NCBI RefSeq assembly: GCF_965215655.1
Contig: NZ_OZ244111.1
Span: forward strand, 1,364,001-1,428,000
From: Nioella sp965215655
GTDB taxonomy: Bacteria; Pseudomonadota; Alphaproteobacteria; Rhodobacterales; Rhodobacteraceae
DNA length: 64,000 nucleotides
Direction of reading: 5' to 3'
Part shown: positions 44,511 to 51,136 of the stretch, piece after piece
How the letters are laid out: every line of letters starts with the position of its first letter
How positions within the stretch are numbered: the first letter of the stretch is position 1
Position numbers and translations under genes: made by a program
Notes under the pieces: model-generated
What the model saw: the letters and a program-made list of their open reading frames with translations, nothing else
What the model was told of the DNA's origin: nothing
Databases searched by the model: none

Positions 44511-45245
44511 ATGAAAAAGCCTCATCTTGTTTCCTTTGCAGACGGTGCTTTTAAGTCACGACGCCCAGTGTTCGAGCGCATGGCACGTGCCAGCGGCTTT
44601 TTCTCGCAGATACACGTCCATGGTCTTGAGTCACTGGAGAAAGAATTTCAAAATCGCCATGCACGCTACATGTTGGAAACGGCTCGAGGCTTTGGCCACT
44701 GGATTTGGAAACCAAAGGTAATTCAACAGACTCTGGCCAGCGTTTCATCAGATGACATGGTGCTCTACCTTGATGCCGGTTTCACACTCAATTCTCACGC
44801 TAAGGCCCGTTTTGTCGAATATGTTGAAATTGCAAGCAGCCATCCAAGCAAGATGCTGTCTTTTATGAATATCTTTACTGAGGCCCATTGGACGAAAGCG
44901 GATTTATTCGCCCGTGTCGGATTTTCCTTGTCCTGCCTCGAGGCAAAAACAAGCCAGCTAGGTTCAGGCTTTATTATTGTCGGAAACACGGTCCAAAATC
45001 GCGAACTTGTTGATGAATGGGGAAGAATCGCCATTGAAGAAAACTATCATTTCTCTGATGACAGCGACTCCGTTCTCGATAACCACCCCCTGTTTCAAGA
45101 GCATCGCCATGACCAAAGCATCTCAAGTTTGCTCAGAAAACAGCACGGAACAGCAGTGACACACTATGAAGTGCAGGGATATGAAGGGCGCTTCGAGCGG
45201 ATAAAGAAGACTGTTCCGACATGGGCAACCCGGTCTAGGACATAG
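44511..45245 (+). CDS. low-GC gene, glycosyltransferase-like, probably acquired
   Basis: 244 residues. Sampled 60-base stretches are about 43-52% GC, far below the flanks, and codon use includes many A/T-ending codons rare in neighbouring genes. The blocks ARGFGHWIWKPKVIQQTL and DDMVLYLDAGFTLNSHAK resemble proteins of polysaccharide loci that have a 'WIWKP ... L(Y)xDAG' pattern and are annotated as glycosyltransferase-like; a classical DxD is replaced by LDAG. No signal peptide. It sits between cobS and the J-domain gene, which are close neighbours in related genomes as far as I know. Function is a weak inference. Confidence 0.6.
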   Translation: MKKPHLVSFADGAFKSRRPVFERMARASGFFSQIHVHGLESLEKEFQNRHARYMLETARGFGHWIWKPKVIQQTLASVSSDDMVLYLDAGFTLNSHAKARFVEYVEIASSHPSKMLSFMNIFTEAHWTKADLFARVGFSLSCLEAKTSQLGSGFIIVGNTVQNRELVDEWGRIAIEENYHFSDDSDSVLDNHPLFQEHRHDQSISSLLRKQHGTAVTHYEVQGYEGRFERIKKTVPTWATRSRT

Positions 45246-45442
45246 ACAGTAGAAAACCGAACAGTCTGTTTAATCCGGTCGTCCCTAACCGAGATACCGC
45301 ACCGTTGACACCGAAATCATTCCCGAGCTGGTAACGCTTGCTCTAAAGGCGCGGGTTTTCATCAGCGAGGTGCAGTCTTTCTCTTTTTGACTACCGGAAA
45401 CCTTGATCCGTTCTATGCCTCCTCGTCATCAGCTCTGCTCGG
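45246..45442. other. AT-richer non-coding remainder of the inserted segment
   Basis: 197 bp after the low-GC gene keep its unusual composition. No reading frame, RBS or terminator with a proper T-tract stands out. The GC-rich style resumes within the J-domain gene, so the insertion probably spans about 44500-45430. Confidence 0.5.
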
Positions 45443-46069
45443 TCACTTGAAGTTCCGGCTTTCCTTGATCTGATCCCAGGCCCAGACCACTTCTTGCAGT
45501 TGCTCTTCCTGGCTGCGGTCGCCGCCGTTCATGTCGGGGTGCAGCACCTTGATCAGCGCCTTGTAGGACTTGCGCACCTCGGCCTTGGTCCAGTGGTCCT
45601 TGGCCTCCAAAATCTCGATGGCGCGGCGCTCGGTGGGGGGCAGACGGCGGGTGCCGGTGATGGATTTGCCCGGATTGCGGGTCGCGTTGCCGCCCAGAAC
45701 CTGATGCGGATCGTCGACACCAAGCCGCGACCAGGCGCGTTCTTCCACCGATTTCTTGAAGCTTTTCGTGGGCCGGTCCCAGACCCGGTCGCGTTCCATC
45801 TGGGCTTCCATTTCGGCCTCGGTCGTGCCTTCGAAGAAGTTCCATTTCAGGTTATATTCGCGCACGTGATCCTTGCAGAACCACAGGTAATCATCCAGCA
45901 CGTCGGGCGATTTCGGTGCGCGGTACTGGCCCGGTTCTTCGCAGCCATCATGCTGGCAGACGCGCTGAGACGTCTCGAACGCACCGGACATGCCGCGCCG
46001 TCCGCCCCTGCGTTTCTTCTTGTCGGTGGAGACGCGCAGATCGAAATTGAATGGATCTTTGTCGGCCAT
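45443..46069 (-). CDS. J-domain protein with N-terminal Cys-rich segment
   Basis: 208 residues from ATG at 46067-46069 (gagaagg upstream). A basic start (KKKRRGGRRG) is followed by C38-x4-C43 and C65-x2-H68, which could bind zinc. The C-terminal 55 residues are a J domain with the HPD triad at 177-179. J domains stimulate Hsp70/DnaK ATPase, so this is a probable specialised co-chaperone. It is divergent from bolA, 75 bp away. Confidence 0.88.
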   Translation of the reverse strand: MADKDPFNFDLRVSTDKKKRRGGRRGMSGAFETSQRVCQHDGCEEPGQYRAPKSPDVLDDYLWFCKDHVREYNLKWNFFEGTTEAEMEAQMERDRVWDRPTKSFKKSVEERAWSRLGVDDPHQVLGGNATRNPGKSITGTRRLPPTERRAIEILEAKDHWTKAEVRKSYKALIKVLHPDMNGGDRSQEEQLQEVVWAWDQIKESRNFK

Positions 46070-46144
46070 TGGACACACCTTCTCGACTCGGAACAGGCAG
46101 TCTAAGGTTTTTCGCAGGGGATTGAAGGGGGAGCGACCAGAAAA

Positions 46145-46402
46145 ATGACGCGATCGGAGAAAATCCGCGACCGGCTGGAACGTGCCTTTGCGCCGCACCA
46201 TCTGGAGGTGATCGACGAGAGCGAGAGCCATCGCGGACATGCAGGGTATCAGGACGGCGGCGAGAGCCATTTTCGCGTGGTGATCGGTTCGGATGCGCTA
46301 CAGCCGCTGTCCCGGATTGCCCGCCATCGCGCGATTCACGACGCGCTTGGCAAGGGTTTGCTGAATGAAATCCACGCCTTGGCGCTGGTCATCCGGGTCT
46401 GA
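46145..46402 (+). CDS. bolA: BolA family protein
   Basis: 85 residues, complete BolA domain: IRDRLERAFAPHHLEVIDES, HAGYQDGGESHFRVVIGS and RHRAIHDALGKGL with the conserved histidine. BolA proteins work with monothiol glutaredoxins in iron-sulfur or iron handling, and some affect transcription. Divergent from the J-domain gene and convergent with DUF4177, whose stop lies 2 bp after its end. Confidence 0.94.
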   Translation: MTRSEKIRDRLERAFAPHHLEVIDESESHRGHAGYQDGGESHFRVVIGSDALQPLSRIARHRAIHDALGKGLLNEIHALALVIRV

Positions 46403-46404
46403 CC

Positions 46405-46815
46405 CTATTCGGCCGCCGCCTCGCGCCGGGGCTTTTCGTCGTCGTCGGTTTCGTCGTCGGAAAGGGCTGTTTCTTGCGTGTCCACATGCTCCGGGTCCGC
46501 CGTGTCCTGCTCGGGTGCGGCAAGTGCCAGCGGTTCTTCAGCCTCTTCGAGGGCCGGGGAAGCGGGGTCTTCGGTGGGCTCTTCCAGTGTGCGGCGGAAG
46601 ACCAGCATGTTGTGATAGACCGTCTGTTTCGAGGCGAGGCCGGAGCGTTCTTCGGTGGGCAGAATATCGGCGCGGACATAGTCCCAGCCCTCTGCGCCAA
46701 GCTCGTTCATCAGCGTGGACAGCGCCAGCGCGAACCGGTCTTCGGCGCGTTTCACGCCCTTGGCCTTGAGGCCCCGATTGGGGGCAGGAACCACCTTGTA
46801 TTCAAATCTGGTCAT
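46405..46815 (-). CDS. DUF4177-like protein
   Basis: 136 residues from ATG at 46813-46815 (agggtc upstream). The first 80 residues (RFEYKVVPAPNRG ... LNELGAEGWDYVRADILP ... LVFRR) match the DUF4177 pattern of a compact alpha/beta domain. The rest is an acidic, low-complexity tail (DTADPEHVDTQETALSDDETDDDE split), probably disordered. Cytoplasmic; function unknown. Confidence 0.85.
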   Translation of the reverse strand: MTRFEYKVVPAPNRGLKAKGVKRAEDRFALALSTLMNELGAEGWDYVRADILPTEERSGLASKQTVYHNMLVFRRTLEEPTEDPASPALEEAEEPLALAAPEQDTADPEHVDTQETALSDDETDDDEKPRREAAAE

Positions 46816-46900
46816 GCTGGACCCTGACCTCTGAAATCACGTCGGACAAAAGATTAACGGTTCCATCCCACCTGTCAAAGACGGCGTTTGGCACCTGCCG

Positions 46901-46944
46901 CCCCCCGTACACCGGGCGTACACCCCCTGTACACCCCCCGTGCA
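46901..46944. repeat. GTACACCCCCT short tandem repeat, copy B2
   Basis: ccccccGTACAccgggcGTACAcccccTGTACAccccccGTGCAt: four GTACA/GTGCA nodes with a 10-11 base period. Same unit as 14381-14413. It occupies the gap upstream of DUF4177 and of the DUF4087 gene. Confidence 0.75.
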
Positions 46945-47047
46945 TACCAAGACGCGCACAGTTGCGGGCAGCTGCATGGTTAAGGGTGCGGCTGCGCAGA
47001 GGATCACCCCGGTTGATCCCGGGCGGGCACAGGGGCAATCTAGTCAC

Positions 47048-47434
47048 ATGAAACAGTATAGCCTTGCCGTGATCCTTGCCCTTCTCGTGACGCCCGCCGC
47101 CGCCGAAACCCGTTGCGGCTGGTTCACCAACCCGACACCCGCCAATGTCTTTCTCGACGATGCCGATGGGGGCTGGACCCTATCCGCGCAGGGACGCGGC
47201 GGGGTGCCGGGGTTCGATGAGGCCTGGGCGTCCGAGGGCAGCCCGCAGGAATGGGTGCAGATGCACCCCGCGGGCTATGGCTATGGCTGCGCCTGCGTGG
47301 AGGGGGATTTCGGTCCGGTGGGCAGCCAGGAGGTGCTGGACGTGCGGCGGTATTGGCATCGGCCGCTGGCGGCCTGCGCGGAGGATCCGGCGCTGGAGGA
47401 GCGGGACCTGGTGCCGATGTGGGAAGGGGATTAG
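47048..47434 (+). CDS. DUF4087 family secreted protein
   Basis: 128 residues from ATG 47048. Signal peptide QYSLAVILALLVTPAAA. The mature protein opens with ETRCGWFTNPTPANVFLDDADGGW, the DUF4087 signature. A YGYGCACVEG block contains the next cysteines, and YWHRPLAACAEDP follows. Small periplasmic protein of unknown function; disulfides are likely. Confidence 0.9.
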   Translation: MKQYSLAVILALLVTPAAAETRCGWFTNPTPANVFLDDADGGWTLSAQGRGGVPGFDEAWASEGSPQEWVQMHPAGYGYGCACVEGDFGPVGSQEVLDVRRYWHRPLAACAEDPALEERDLVPMWEGD

Positions 47435-47504
47435 GGCGCGGAAGGTGGGCAAATTGCCCACCCTACGCAGGAAGTGACGGTCGGGCTTATCGGGCTTATC
47501 GGGC

Positions 47505-49019
47505 TTATTCAGCCAGCTTCTTCGCCACCAGTTCGTTTACCGCCTTGGGGTTGGCCTTGCCGCCGGTGGCTTTCATCACCTGACCGACGAACCAGCCCGC
47601 AAGCTTGGGGTTTTCCTTTGCCTTGGCGACCTGAGCCGGATTGGCGGCGATGATCTCGTCCACCGCGGCCTCGATGGCGCTGGTATCCGTCACCTGCTTC
47701 ATGCCTCTTTCTTCGACGATCTGTTCGGGGTCGCCGCCTTCAGTGAAGACGATTTCAAATAGATCCTTGGCGATCTTGCCGGAAATGGCGTCTGATTTGA
47801 TCAGCCGGATGATACCCGCGAGTTGGGCAGGGCTGACAGGCGAGGCACCAATGGCGAGGTCGTCTTTCTTGAGACGCCCGAAAAGCTCGTTGATCACCCA
47901 ATTGGCGGCAAGCTTGCCATCGCCGGCCTCACCAGCCACGGCCTCGAAATAGGCGGCATCGGCGGTTTCGGCGGTCAGCACGGAGGCGTCATAGTCCGAC
48001 AGGCCGAAATCACTGATGAAGCGGGCCTTCTTGGCGTCGGGCAGTTCCGGCAGGCTGGCCGCGATGTCGTCGACCCAGGCCTGCTCAATCTCCAGCGGCA
48101 GGAGGTCGGGATCGGGGAAGTAGCGGTAATCATGCGCCTCTTCCTTCGACCGCATGGAGCGGGTTTCGTTCTTGTCCGGGTCGTAAAGCCGGGTTTCCTG
48201 CGTGACCTCGCCTCCGCCTTCGACGATTCTGATCTGGCGGCGGGCCTCATACTCGATGGCGGCCTGGATGAAGCGCATGGAGTTCATGTTCTTGATCTCG
48301 CAGCGCGTGCCGAGATGGGAGAAATCGCCGGTCTCGCGGTATTTCTCATAGGCGCCGGGCTGACAGATCGAGACATTCACATCGGCGCGCAGGTTGCCGT
48401 TCTGCATGTTGCCGTCGCAGGTGCCCAGGTACCGCAGGATCTGGCGCAGCTTGGTGATGTAGGCGGCGGCCTCTTCCGGCCCGCGAATATCGGGGCGGCT
48501 GACGATCTCCATCAGCGCGACACCGGTGCGGTTGAGATCGACGAAGGACATGTGCGGGTCCATGTCGTGGATGGATTTGCCCGCGTCCTGTTCCAGATGG
48601 ATGCGTTCGATGCGCACCAGCCGTGCCGTGCCGTCGCCCATTTCGACCAGCACTTCGCCCTCGCCCACGATCGGGTGGTAGAGCTGGGAAATCTGGTAGC
48701 CCTGCGGCAGGTCGGGATAGAAGTAGTTCTTGCGGTCGAAGGCGGAGAAGAGGTTGATCTCGGCCTTGAGCCCCAGACCGGTGCGCACCGCCTGCGCCAC
48801 GCAATATTCATTGATCACCGGCAGCATGCCGGGCATGCCCGCATCCACGAAGGCGACGTTGGAATTGGGTTCGGCCCCGAATTGCGTGGAGGCACCGGAA
48901 AAGAGCTTGGCGTTCGAGGAGACCTGGGCATGCACCTCCATCCCGATGACGAGTTCCCAGTCCTGTTTCGCGCCGGCGATGGTCTTGGGTTTCGGGGTTT
49001 CATAGGTCAGGTCGAGCAT
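47505..49019 (-). CDS. gatB: Asp-tRNA(Asn)/Glu-tRNA(Gln) amidotransferase subunit B
   Basis: 504 residues from ATG at 49017-49019. Signature blocks: WELVIGMEVHAQVSSNAKLFSG, VGLALMEIVSRPDIRGPEEA (here GVALMEIVSRP), GNMQNGNLRADVNVS and EIKNMNSMRFIQAAIEYE; the YqeY-like C-terminal domain includes LAGWFVGQVMKATGGKANP. GatB activates the misacylated tRNA for transamidation by GatA. No gatA or gatC is adjacent in the window. Confidence 0.97.
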   Translation of the reverse strand: MLDLTYETPKPKTIAGAKQDWELVIGMEVHAQVSSNAKLFSGASTQFGAEPNSNVAFVDAGMPGMLPVINEYCVAQAVRTGLGLKAEINLFSAFDRKNYFYPDLPQGYQISQLYHPIVGEGEVLVEMGDGTARLVRIERIHLEQDAGKSIHDMDPHMSFVDLNRTGVALMEIVSRPDIRGPEEAAAYITKLRQILRYLGTCDGNMQNGNLRADVNVSICQPGAYEKYRETGDFSHLGTRCEIKNMNSMRFIQAAIEYEARRQIRIVEGGGEVTQETRLYDPDKNETRSMRSKEEAHDYRYFPDPDLLPLEIEQAWVDDIAASLPELPDAKKARFISDFGLSDYDASVLTAETADAAYFEAVAGEAGDGKLAANWVINELFGRLKKDDLAIGASPVSPAQLAGIIRLIKSDAISGKIAKDLFEIVFTEGGDPEQIVEERGMKQVTDTSAIEAAVDEIIAANPAQVAKAKENPKLAGWFVGQVMKATGGKANPKAVNELVAKKLAE

Positions 49020-49077
49020 GGGGCGGTCTCCGTTTCAACGCATTGGGTTCTAGGGCAGGGGGAGGAGCGGAGCAAGG

Positions 49078-49167
49078 CCGTTTCGCCGCCTTCCGGCGTC
49101 GATCCGCAAGCGGCCCTCCTCAACCCCCCGCTTGCGCGGGAGGCCTCGTCGGGCCTCGTTGCCACGG
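49078..49167. repeat. palindromic interspersed repeat, copy A3
   Basis: Same blocks as A1 and A2 with more drift: tttcgccgcc, ggcgtcgat, gcggccct, hairpin cccccgCTTGCGCggg, tail tcgggcctcgTTGCCACGGG. Confidence 0.78.
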
Positions 49168-49224
49168 GATATCGGGGAGGGTGGTGATCTGGTCCCGGCG
49201 GTGGCCTGGGCGGAGGGGCGGGAC

Positions 49225-49258
49225 GCCTCCGGCGGAGGTATTTGGGCCAAGCTGAAAG
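49225..49258. repeat. GAGGTATTTGGGCCAAGCTGAA motif, copy M2
   Basis: GCCTCCGGCGGAGGTATTT then GGGCCAAGCTGAAAG; only a one-base length change and one substitution separate it from 14571-14605. Confidence 0.8.
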
Positions 49259-49356
49259 GCAGGATCGGCGGGGCTTTGCCGGATTCGAGCGGGGATGGTT
49301 CGGAGGCTTTGCTTTGGCGCTGAGGAAGCGCAGAGACGGGCGGTCTGAAACTGTGG

Positions 49357-49950
49357 ATGAGTCTGGCCATGCGGCTGTCTTTCTGTGCCCTCGGGTTTGC
49401 TGCCCTTGTTCTTCTGTCGGCTTGTGCCATGTCCGGCCCCGAGCCTGACCCCTTGCCCGCCACGCGCTGGGATCATCGGCCCGAGGCGGAGATGTGGACG
49501 CGCGCTTCGCTTGACATGCTGGAAGGGGATGCGGCGGCGCTGACCTCGGTTACACCGTCGGATGTGGAGGGCTGGTGCCCGGGCTACACGGAGGCGCGTG
49601 AAGCGGACCGGGCCGCCTTCTGGGTGGGGTTCGTCTCAGCCCTGGCGCGCTATGAGAGCACCTGGGAGCCGGGGGCCGTGGGCGGCGGCGGGCGCTGGTT
49701 CGGGCTGATGCAGATCTCTCCCGCCACGGCACGCTATCGGGGCTGTGCGGCCGGGTCGGGCGCGGCGCTGACCGATGGGGCGGCGAACCTGCGTTGTGCG
49801 CTGAGGATCATGGCGGTGACGGTGCCGCGTGACGGGGTGGTGAGCCAAGGAACGCGCGGCGTGGCCGCCGATTGGGGGCCGATGCGGCAAGGCCATGTGC
49901 AAGCCGAGATGCGCGATTGGCTGCATCAGCAGAGCTATTGCCAGGGCTAG
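49357..49950 (+). CDS. lipoprotein with lytic-transglycosylase (SLT) domain
   Basis: 197 residues. Signal peptide with lipobox LSAC (cysteine near residue 23). The SLT-like domain starts around residue 85: FVSALARYESTWEP carries the candidate catalytic glutamate, followed by GGRWFGLMQISPATARYRGC, the GLMQI-type motif of the family. Conserved cysteines (WCPGY, RGCAAG, LRCALR, SYCQG) suggest disulfides. It would cleave peptidoglycan in the periplasm. The next gene is a clear paralogue. Confidence 0.85.
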   Translation: MSLAMRLSFCALGFAALVLLSACAMSGPEPDPLPATRWDHRPEAEMWTRASLDMLEGDAAALTSVTPSDVEGWCPGYTEAREADRAAFWVGFVSALARYESTWEPGAVGGGGRWFGLMQISPATARYRGCAAGSGAALTDGAANLRCALRIMAVTVPRDGVVSQGTRGVAADWGPMRQGHVQAEMRDWLHQQSYCQG

Positions 49951-50011
49951 GCGCTTGCCCTTGCCCGCCGGGATCGGGTCGGGCAGCATCCTGGCCAGAG
50001 GGGGGAGATGG

Positions 50012-50674
50012 ATGCGTGCACTGATGCTTTGCCTGCTGCTTATGCTGCCCATGCCGGTCACGGGGCAGGATCTGGCGCCCGAGGACAGCCCGCAGCCCGT
50101 GCCGCGCCCGGGCTTTGCCCCGGAAACGAGCCCGGCCCCCTTGCCGCGCCCGGACCTGGCCGTGCCCCCGCTGCATTGGGACGAAATGCGCCCGGGAATG
50201 GAGGCGCCTGCACGGCCCGGCTGGGGACCGGCCCTGTTTCGGGCGGTGCTTTCTCAGGAAGGTCTGCTCGATCTGGTGCCCGAGGATATCGACGCCTGGT
50301 GCCCGGCCTATGCGGATGCGGGGCCGGATCAGCGGGCGGCCTTTTGGGCCGGGCTGGTTTCGGCGCTGAGCTGGTACGAGAGTACCCATCGGCCCGACGC
50401 AGTTGGCGGCGGCGGGCGCTGGTTCGGGCTGGTGCAGATCGCGCCGGCGACAGCGCGCTATCGGGGCTGCGCCGTGGGCACGGGCGAGGCGCTGATGAAC
50501 GGGTCGGCGAACCTGCGCTGCGCGGTGCGGATCATGGCACAGAATGTGGAACGTGATGGCGTCGTGTCGCGGGGCATGCGGGGCGTGGCGGCGGAATGGG
50601 GGCCGTTTCACAGCAGCCAGCGACGCGAAGGCATGCGGGGCTGGGTGTCGGAACAGGCCTATTGCAGCGGTTAG
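50012..50674 (+). CDS. secreted SLT-domain protein, tandem paralogue
   Basis: 220 residues from ATG 50012 (gggggagatgg upstream). Signal peptide RALMLCLLLMLPMPVTG without a lipobox, then a proline-rich linker (PRPGFAPETSPAPLPRPD). A domain very similar to the preceding protein follows: LVSALSWYESTHRP with the same glutamate, GGRWFGLVQIAPATARYRGC, NLRCAVRIMA and RGVAAEWGP. The two copies thus differ in anchoring: one lipoprotein, one soluble. It overlaps the convergent next gene by 4 bp. Confidence 0.83.
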   Translation: MRALMLCLLLMLPMPVTGQDLAPEDSPQPVPRPGFAPETSPAPLPRPDLAVPPLHWDEMRPGMEAPARPGWGPALFRAVLSQEGLLDLVPEDIDAWCPAYADAGPDQRAAFWAGLVSALSWYESTHRPDAVGGGGRWFGLVQIAPATARYRGCAVGTGEALMNGSANLRCAVRIMAQNVERDGVVSRGMRGVAAEWGPFHSSQRREGMRGWVSEQAYCSG

Positions 50675-51090
50675 AGCGCGCGCACCGGGATGCCGCGATC
50701 GGTGGTTTCGCGGATCAGCGCAAGGGTGTTGCGCAGGGCCTGCTTGGGCAGCGAAATCTCAGCCCCCGACCGCAGCACGATGACGGCGCGATCATCGACA
50801 AGGCGCAGGTGATCGACGCGGGACAGCGGCAGGTTCTGGCGGGAGAAACCGTTGAAGATCGAGAGGTTTTTCGCACTGTAGCCGATGCCATAGGAGGGGC
50901 GCAGCGCGATCTGCAACACGCAGATCAGGATGCAGGGGGCGAGCAGGGCCCAGACCCAGAGCGGCGCGTCCCGTTGCGCTGCCGTGGCCAGCATCACCAG
51001 CCCCGAAACCAGCCCCATCCAGGCCAGCCCGGAGCGTTGATGCACCAGAAATGTATGTCCGTTGCTCATGAGAGCAGCATGACCCCGCAT
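50671..51090 (-). CDS. membrane protein with PH-like domain
   Basis: 139 residues from ATG at 51088-51090 (aaaaggg upstream); ATG 51069 is an alternative. Two adjacent hydrophobic segments (about residues 24-60), then a soluble part with the bacterial PH-like order IGYSAKNLSIFNGFSRQNLPLSRVDHLRLVDDRAVIVLRSG. Function unknown. Confidence 0.7.
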   Translation of the reverse strand: MRGHAALMSNGHTFLVHQRSGLAWMGLVSGLVMLATAAQRDAPLWVWALLAPCILICVLQIALRPSYGIGYSAKNLSIFNGFSRQNLPLSRVDHLRLVDDRAVIVLRSGAEISLPKQALRNTLALIRETTDRGIPVRAL

Positions 51091-51136
51091 TCCGCCCTTT
51101 TCATGGCAGAGCCGGGGAAAGGGCGTGAAAACTCGG

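Larger units (their letters stand above)
49020..49356. other. repeat-bearing intergenic region between gatB and the SLT pair
   Basis: 337 bp without a gene. Contains palindromic repeat A3 (49078-49167) and motif M2 (49225-49258) in the same order and at nearly the same distance as A1 and M1 between murD and ftsW. The remaining 100 bp must hold the promoter of the next gene. Confidence 0.7.

Noticed and set aside
46802..47047. 81-codon minus-strand frame with GCTGGVRPVYGG
   Set aside because: The product is a translation of the GTACACCCCCT repeat, also seen at 14381.
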